This document shows positions 1 through 3,760 of a DNA stretch of 6,378 nt, one piece after another (position 1 is the first letter of the stretch; every line of letters starts with the position of its first letter). The stretch is from Bacillota bacterium (GTDB lineage: Bacteria > Bacillota > Clostridia > Lachnospirales > Lachnospiraceae). The notes beneath the pieces were generated by a model, which worked only from the letters and a program-made list of their open reading frames with translations, was not told the DNA's origin and did no database searches. The translations under genes and the position numbers were made by a program. The stretch lies in contig JAFAEB010000444.1 in NCBI GenBank assembly GCA_023424235.1, forward strand, positions 1-6,378, written 5' to 3'.

Positions 1-1206
1 GCTCACAAAGAAAGCGAACTTGATAGAATCAAAGCAGAAGCTGAAGAGTTACATTCAAGACAGCTACAGGAGTTAGAAAAAATTTCTGGACTTACCTCCG
101 AACAAGCTAAAGAATATCTTTTGAAAACTGTTGAAGATGAAGTAAAACATGAATCAGCAATGTTAGTAAAGGAACTTGAAAACAAGGCAAAAGAAGAAGC
201 TGACAAAAAGGCAAAGGATTATGTTGTTACAGCAATACAAAAATGTGCTGCAGACCACGTAGCAGAGACAACCATATCCGTTGTTCAACTTCCAAACGAT
301 GAGATGAAGGGTAGAATAATTGGTAGAGAAGGACGTAACATTCGTACATTAGAAACTCTAACAGGAATCGATTTAATTATTGATGATACACCAGAAGCAG
401 TAATCTTATCCGGTTTTGATCCGATCAGAAGAGAAGTAGCAAGAATTGCACTTGAAAAATTGATTGTTGATGGAAGAATCCATCCAGCCAGAATTGAAGA
501 AATGGTTGAGAAGGCGCAAAAAGAAGTTGAAGTTATGATTCGTGAAGAAGGTGAAGCAGCTACCCTTGAGGTTGGCGTTCACGGTATTCATCCAGAACTA
601 ATTCGTTTACTTGGTAAAATGAAGTTTAGAACAAGTTATGGACAAAATGCCTTAAAGCATTCTATTGAAGTAGCACATTTAGCTGGTTTACTAGCAGCTG
701 AAATTGGTGTTGACATTAGAATGGCGAAAAGAGCTGGTTTATTACATGATATTGGCAAATCTGTTGACCATGAAATGGAAGGTTCACATATTCAAATCGG
801 CGTTGATCTATGCAGAAAGTATAAAGAATCTCCAATTGTTATTAATGCAGTAGAATCCCATCATGGTGATGTGGAACCTGAATCATTAATTGCTTGTATT
901 GTTCAAGCTGCAGATACGATTTCAGCAGCAAGACCAGGTGCAAGAAGAGAAACGTTAGAAACATACACCAACAGATTGAAACAGTTAGAAGATATCACAA
1001 ACAGCTTTAAGGGAGTAGATAAGTCATTCGCGATACAAGCAGGTAGAGAAGTTCGTATTATGGTTATGCCAGAACAAGTAAGTGATGCAGATATGATATT
1101 GCTTGCTCGCGATATTTCAAAGCAAATTGAATCCGATCTAGAATATCCAGGTCAAATTAAAGTTAATGTTATCAGAGAATCAAGAGTAACAGACTACGCA
1201 AAATAA
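1..1206 (+). CDS. rny: Ribonuclease Y (5' end outside window)
   Basis: RNase Y is a membrane-anchored endoribonuclease that starts mRNA decay in Firmicutes, cutting 5'-monophosphorylated transcripts near the membrane. The frame is open from base 1, so the gene enters from the left; 401 residues are present of a usual 510-520, and the missing part should be the N-terminal membrane helix and the start of the coiled coil. Visible parts in order are a charged Glu/Lys/Ala-rich coiled coil (1 to about 250), a KH RNA-binding domain with the GREG loop at 322-333, and an HD phosphohydrolase domain with HSIEVAH from 658, the metal-binding His-Asp pair (LLHDIGK) at 745-750, ESHHGD near 855, and AADTISAARPGARR around 907. 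The C-terminal part ends in TAA at 1204-1206. A TTG at 121 can be read as a start but lies inside the coiled coil and is not the true start. All catalytic motifs are intact. The next gene is unrelated and separated by a terminator. Confidence 0.97.
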   Translation, partial: AHKESELDRIKAEAEELHSRQLQELEKISGLTSEQAKEYLLKTVEDEVKHESAMLVKELENKAKEEADKKAKDYVVTAIQKCAADHVAETTISVVQLPNDEMKGRIIGREGRNIRTLETLTGIDLIIDDTPEAVILSGFDPIRREVARIALEKLIVDGRIHPARIEEMVEKAQKEVEVMIREEGEAATLEVGVHGIHPELIRLLGKMKFRTSYGQNALKHSIEVAHLAGLLAAEIGVDIRMAKRAGLLHDIGKSVDHEMEGSHIQIGVDLCRKYKESPIVINAVESHHGDVEPESLIACIVQAADTISAARPGARRETLETYTNRLKQLEDITNSFKGVDKSFAIQAGREVRIMVMPEQVSDADMILLARDISKQIESDLEYPGQIKVNVIRESRVTDYAK

Positions 1207-1279
1207 TTTTTATAACAATGATGCTCTGTGGGGGACATGATTGTGAAAGCAACGCCGTAGGATAACGGCTTATGTAAAT
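1207..1279 (+). other. Structured 3' UTR between rny stop and terminator
   Basis: The sequence holds two possible short hairpins before the terminator. One pairs CAATGATG (1216-1223) with CATGATTG (1236-1243) with one G-G mismatch. The other pairs GCCGT (1254-1258) with ACGGC (1265-1269) around a six-base loop. Between them, TTGTGAAAGCAA (1241-1252) could form a small GAAA tetraloop stem, which competes with the first hairpin at its base. No known riboswitch consensus was recognised from memory. It may be only a 3' UTR, or a processed RNA. Confidence 0.35.
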
Positions 1280-1312
1280 AAAAGGTTGAAACTTAAAGTT
1301 TCAACCTTTTTT
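1280..1312 (+). terminator. Intrinsic terminator of rny
   Basis: A near-perfect stem pairs 1280-1293 (AAAAGGTTGAAACT) with 1297-1310 around a TAA loop, and is followed by a run of six T (1307-1312). The upstream A-rich flank gives a weaker U-tract on the other strand, so it may also stop transcription coming from the right. Confidence 0.93.
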
Positions 1313-1351
1313 AAATTGCAAAAAAATAGAAATGTCCCATGACTTAATTAT

Positions 1352-1380
1352 TTGAAATTAGCAATATTGTATGTTATAAT
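1352..1380 (+). promoter_or_regulatory. Sigma-A-type promoter of first GH43 gene
   Basis: TTGAAA at 1352-1357 is followed, after a 17-bp spacer, by TATAAT at 1375-1380. A TG at 1372-1373 makes it an extended -10 (TGTTATAAT). Both hexamers and the spacing are close to consensus, so the basal promoter should be strong and is likely held down by a repressor. The expected start of transcription is about 1386-1388, inside the operator-like palindrome. Confidence 0.85.
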
Positions 1381-1384
1381 TTAT

Positions 1385-1398
1385 TGCAATCGATTGAC
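1385..1398 (+). promoter_or_regulatory. LacI-family-like operator at +1 of first GH43 gene
   Basis: TGCAATCGATTGAC contains the perfect 10-bp palindrome CAATCGATTG (1387-1396) centred on CG, the usual centre of LacI-family operators. It starts 5 bp after the -10 box and so covers the predicted transcription start, a typical repressor position. The ATCGATTG core recurs at 3631-3638 and 3700-3707 in front of the paralogue. Confidence 0.6.
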
Positions 1399-1427
1399 AT
1401 AAGAAATAATACACAAAACGATACGAT

Positions 1428-1436
1428 AAGGAAAGG
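1428..1436 (+). promoter_or_regulatory. Possible ribosome binding site for alternative start at 1443
   Basis: AAGGAAAGG lies 6 bases before the ATG at 1443, in frame with the GH43 gene. It would give a 720-residue product with 17 extra residues ahead of the membrane helix. The ATG at 1443 lies inside a 10-base inverted repeat with 1391-1400. Confidence 0.4.
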
Positions 1437-1476
1437 TTCACGATGTCAATCGTATTATTATTTTCAAAGCAAAGAA

Positions 1477-1484
1477 AGGGAGAG
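1477..1484 (+). promoter_or_regulatory. Ribosome binding site for preferred start at 1494
   Basis: AGGGAGAG lies 9 bases before the ATG at 1494. Starting here gives a textbook short, basic N-region (MKLIRRNR) followed directly by the hydrophobic helix. Confidence 0.5.
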
Positions 1485-1493
1485 CATGTAGAA

Positions 1494-3605
1494 ATGAAAT
1501 TAATAAGACGCAACAGAATATTAACTTTATGTATTGCTATTACTTTATTCATAATCCTAGTAGTACTTATTGGATTAAGAGCTAATAAGAAGCATATGAG
1601 TACACAAGATCAAGCAGTAAGTGAAGAAGTTAAAAATGTAATTAACGAAGAGATGTTACCAATTGCTAATGAAGAAGATAGTGATGAAGTAACCATATTT
1701 TATCCAACGAATGAAGTGTTAGCGAAGAACGATTTTATCCTTTACTACGTAAATTGTGGTGCCAGCATTGTTGATAAAGTAGCTGAAGGTGATAAGATGG
1801 GTTTGTTGCAATCGGTTACAGATAAATTATATGGTATGGATAGCACAGGATATAGTTGGGGGCATCGAGAAAGTAATAAAAATTCAAAATATGTTTCTGG
1901 TGGAGACAGTTCGAGTGTTGAAATGGAAGATACTTATTATTATGTTTCAACCGATGTTTCCTATGTATCTGGGATTAGCGGATTTTATTATGATTTTCAA
2001 TTACCTGATGGTGAATATATTGTTACAGTTGGTTTTAAAAATCCATGGTCACATAGAACAATTGAAATAGATTTAGAAGAGAATAGAGTTACCAATCAAC
2101 TATCTTTAGATGAAGGTATGCTAGTGGAAAGCAGTCATGAAATTAAGGTAATAGATGGTGAACTAAATGTATTTATACATAATCCAAGGAGAGCAGATCG
2201 TTACCAAGATCCTATCCTAAGTTATATTATTATCAAAGCGATGCCTATTTATGATTTCGCCTATCTAAATATTAAAATGGAATCCATAGAGAACGCAATT
2301 AATGAGTTAAAATCGAAGGGCGTTACTTTTGCAACAGAAACACTTGATGAAAAGTATATCGACCAATATGGAAAAGCGGATACCATTAATGAGTTAAATG
2401 ACATACTTGAAATAGGAAATGAAATGCTGTCAAGTAAAAATGGTAGTGCTGCTGAAATTGAAGAAATAAGCAATAAACTCGAAGATATCTATACAAATCT
2501 ACGTACTATCCCTTTATATAACTCATTTACTGGAACTAACGGTGACCTATTAAAAGATACTAATGGGGTTCCAATACAAGCACATGGAGGTCAAGTACAA
2601 TTTCTAAATGGAAAATGGTGGTGGTATGGAGAAGATAAAACAAGAGGCTATCGTAGTAATGGTATAAGTGCCTATTCTTCCGATGATTTATATAACTGGA
2701 CTTTTGAAGGTTATGTTATGAGAAGTGTATCAAGCAGAGAGCAATTGGATACGGATGAGTATTTTAAGAATTTATATGCGGATTATAGTAAAGAAGAAAA
2801 AGACAATGTATTCCTTTGTATAAATGATTCCACATCTGTAATAGAGAGACCTAAAATGATTTATAATAAAAAGACCAATAAATATATCATATGGTTTCAT
2901 GCAGATGGACCAACAGAATCAAGTACTGCAAATTATGCAGCAGCATGTGCTGGTGTTGCAATTAGTGATTCCCCTACTGGTCCATTTCGTTTTATAGATC
3001 GATATCGTTTAAATATATCGCCAAAAGACCAAATAAAAGGTGAGTGGTATGAAGAACACAAAGGATTTGCAAGAGATATGAATCTATTTATTGATGATGA
3101 TCATACGGCTTATATCATATATTCAAGTGAAGAGAATATGACAATGTTTATATCTAAGTTAAATGATGAATATACTTATCTAGCTACTTCTGTAGAAGAT
3201 GCAGTACATGGGAAAGACTTTGTTAGATTGTTTCCTGGGGCACAGCGTGAAGCACCAGCAATCTTTAAGTTTAAAGATAAGTATTATATGATAACTTCAG
3301 GTGCAACAGGATGGGCACCAAATCAAGGAAGATATTGGATGTCAGATTCTATGCTAGGAGATTGGATTGATATGGGAGACCCTTTTATAGGAGATATAAA
3401 GAAAACAAGCTTTGATAGTCAAAGTACGAATGTAATTCCCTATGATACAGAAAAAGGACTATTTATTTTTATGGGGGATAGGTGGTTTTCTAATAATTTA
3501 GGTGATTCAAGATATATTTGGCTTCCTATCGAATTTACACAAAATCAAGGTATTAGAATTCGAAATAATCGTGATTGGACCATGGATGATTTCGTAAATA
3601 AATAG
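1494..3605 (+). CDS. Membrane-anchored GH43 glycosidase with N-terminal sugar-binding-like module
   Basis: This is probably a surface exo-acting glycosidase on plant side chains, perhaps beta-1,3-galactan. The 703 residues from ATG 1494 start with MKLIRRNR and a hydrophobic helix (about 9-28) with no clear cleavage site, so a membrane anchor is likely. An acidic linker follows (about 31-79), then a module beginning with ILYYVNCGA (80-250), a helical FIVAR-like segment (253-338) and a GH43 propeller (341-683). Conserved positions are H364-GG, W375-WWYGED (375-381), E451 of ERPK, D528 of RDMN, E586 of REAPAIF (the expected general acid) and Q643 of SQST. The classic GH43 base Asp is not seen in the first blade; galactanase-like members use Gln or Glu instead. 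The start is uncertain: ATG 1443 (720 residues) also has a ribosome site, but adds 17 residues unlike a signal N-region. The GH43 domain is about 81% identical to that of the next gene. GH43 is firm; the substrate is a guess. Confidence 0.88.
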   Translation: MKLIRRNRILTLCIAITLFIILVVLIGLRANKKHMSTQDQAVSEEVKNVINEEMLPIANEEDSDEVTIFYPTNEVLAKNDFILYYVNCGASIVDKVAEGDKMGLLQSVTDKLYGMDSTGYSWGHRESNKNSKYVSGGDSSSVEMEDTYYYVSTDVSYVSGISGFYYDFQLPDGEYIVTVGFKNPWSHRTIEIDLEENRVTNQLSLDEGMLVESSHEIKVIDGELNVFIHNPRRADRYQDPILSYIIIKAMPIYDFAYLNIKMESIENAINELKSKGVTFATETLDEKYIDQYGKADTINELNDILEIGNEMLSSKNGSAAEIEEISNKLEDIYTNLRTIPLYNSFTGTNGDLLKDTNGVPIQAHGGQVQFLNGKWWWYGEDKTRGYRSNGISAYSSDDLYNWTFEGYVMRSVSSREQLDTDEYFKNLYADYSKEEKDNVFLCINDSTSVIERPKMIYNKKTNKYIIWFHADGPTESSTANYAAACAGVAISDSPTGPFRFIDRYRLNISPKDQIKGEWYEEHKGFARDMNLFIDDDHTAYIIYSSEENMTMFISKLNDEYTYLATSVEDAVHGKDFVRLFPGAQREAPAIFKFKDKYYMITSGATGWAPNQGRYWMSDSMLGDWIDMGDPFIGDIKKTSFDSQSTNVIPYDTEKGLFIFMGDRWFSNNLGDSRYIWLPIEFTQNQGIRIRNNRDWTMDDFVNK
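1731..3542 (+). repeat. Tandem gene duplication, copy 1
   Basis: This stretch aligns codon for codon, without any gap, to 4091-5902 (offset exactly 2360 bp). By hand count, protein identity is about 61% in the N-terminal module, 31% in the helical linker and 81% in the GH43 domain. Confidence 0.9.
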
Positions 3606-3626
3606 AATATTTCTAGTAAATTTTTA

Positions 3627-3640
3627 TGAAATCGATTGCA
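3627..3640 (+). promoter_or_regulatory. LacI/CcpA-type operator overlapping -35 of second GH43 gene
   Basis: TGAAATCGATTGCA differs by one base from the perfect palindrome TGCAATCGATTGCA. It also matches the catabolite-repression cre consensus (TGWAANCGNTNWCA) at 13 of 14 positions, so CcpA is a possible alternative to a dedicated sugar regulator. Its right end forms the TTGCAG -35 box at 3636-3641, so binding should block that promoter. Confidence 0.6.
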
Positions 3641-3664
3641 GAACATTTTAAAGTATGCTAAAAT
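3636..3664 (+). promoter_or_regulatory. Promoter candidate 1 of second GH43 gene
   Basis: TTGCAG (3636-3641), a 17-bp spacer and TAAAAT (3659-3664) with TG at 3656-3657 form an extended -10 promoter. The expected start is about 3671, giving a 5' UTR of about 90 bases. No convincing terminator lies between the two GH43 genes (only a 5-bp stem over the stop codon, 3603-3615), so read-through from the first gene is also possible. Confidence 0.6.
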
Positions 3665-3691
3665 TCAATTATTGATGGTTTTAGTGATAAT
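3663..3691 (+). promoter_or_regulatory. Promoter candidate 2 of second GH43 gene
   Basis: GATAAT at 3686-3691 is preceded by the weak -35 options ATTCAA (3663-3668, 17-bp spacer) or TTCAAT (3664-3669, 16-bp spacer). Its -10 to operator distance (5 bp) is identical to that of the first GH43 gene, and the upstream bases partly align. It is therefore probably the duplicated counterpart of the promoter at 1352-1380, though weaker by consensus. Confidence 0.45.
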
Positions 3692-3695
3692 AGAC

Positions 3696-3709
3696 AAAAA
3701 TCGATTGCA
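3696..3709 (+). promoter_or_regulatory. LacI-family-like operator, downstream copy
   Basis: AAAAATCGATTGCA keeps the full right half-site (GATTGCA) and the CG centre, but its left half is degraded. The centre lies 69 bp from that of the site at 3627-3640. It sits over the predicted start of promoter candidate 2, or about +25 to +38 of candidate 1. Confidence 0.5.
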
Positions 3710-3748
3710 AAATACAAAATAATTAGTAATAATCATCAAAAAAATAAA

Positions 3749-3755
3749 AGAAGGG
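3749..3755 (+). promoter_or_regulatory. Ribosome binding site of second GH43 gene
   Basis: AGAAGGG lies 5 bases before ATG 3761 and 14 bases before the in-frame ATG 3770 (MKKLQR), so spacing decides for 3761. The bases ATGTAATG at 3756-3763 also form a start-stop codon pair overlapping the real start. Confidence 0.7.
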
Positions 3756-3760
3756 ATGTA

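Noticed and set aside
121..1206. TTG at 121 as the start of a separate 361-residue protein
   Set aside because: The same frame is open from base 1 and encodes coiled coil typical of RNase Y, so this is an internal codon of a gene that starts outside the window.
1207..1312. Riboswitch controlling the first GH43 gene
   Set aside because: A strong separate promoter (1352-1380) follows the terminator, and no known ligand-binding consensus was recognised.
1789..2070. Forward 93-residue reading frame inside the first GH43 gene
   Set aside because: It lies wholly within the well-supported GH43 frame, has no domain pattern, and no ribosome site stands out.
2997..3008. GATCGATATCG repeats here and in the paralogue (about 5356) as further operators
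   Set aside because: They lie in coding sequence for the conserved IDRYR motif, lack the ATTGCA half-site, and are explained by the gene duplication.
3603..3624. Terminator after the first GH43 gene
   Set aside because: The only stem (TAGAA/TTCTA, 3603-3615) has 5 AT-rich pairs and the T-run does not follow directly, so it is too weak to call.
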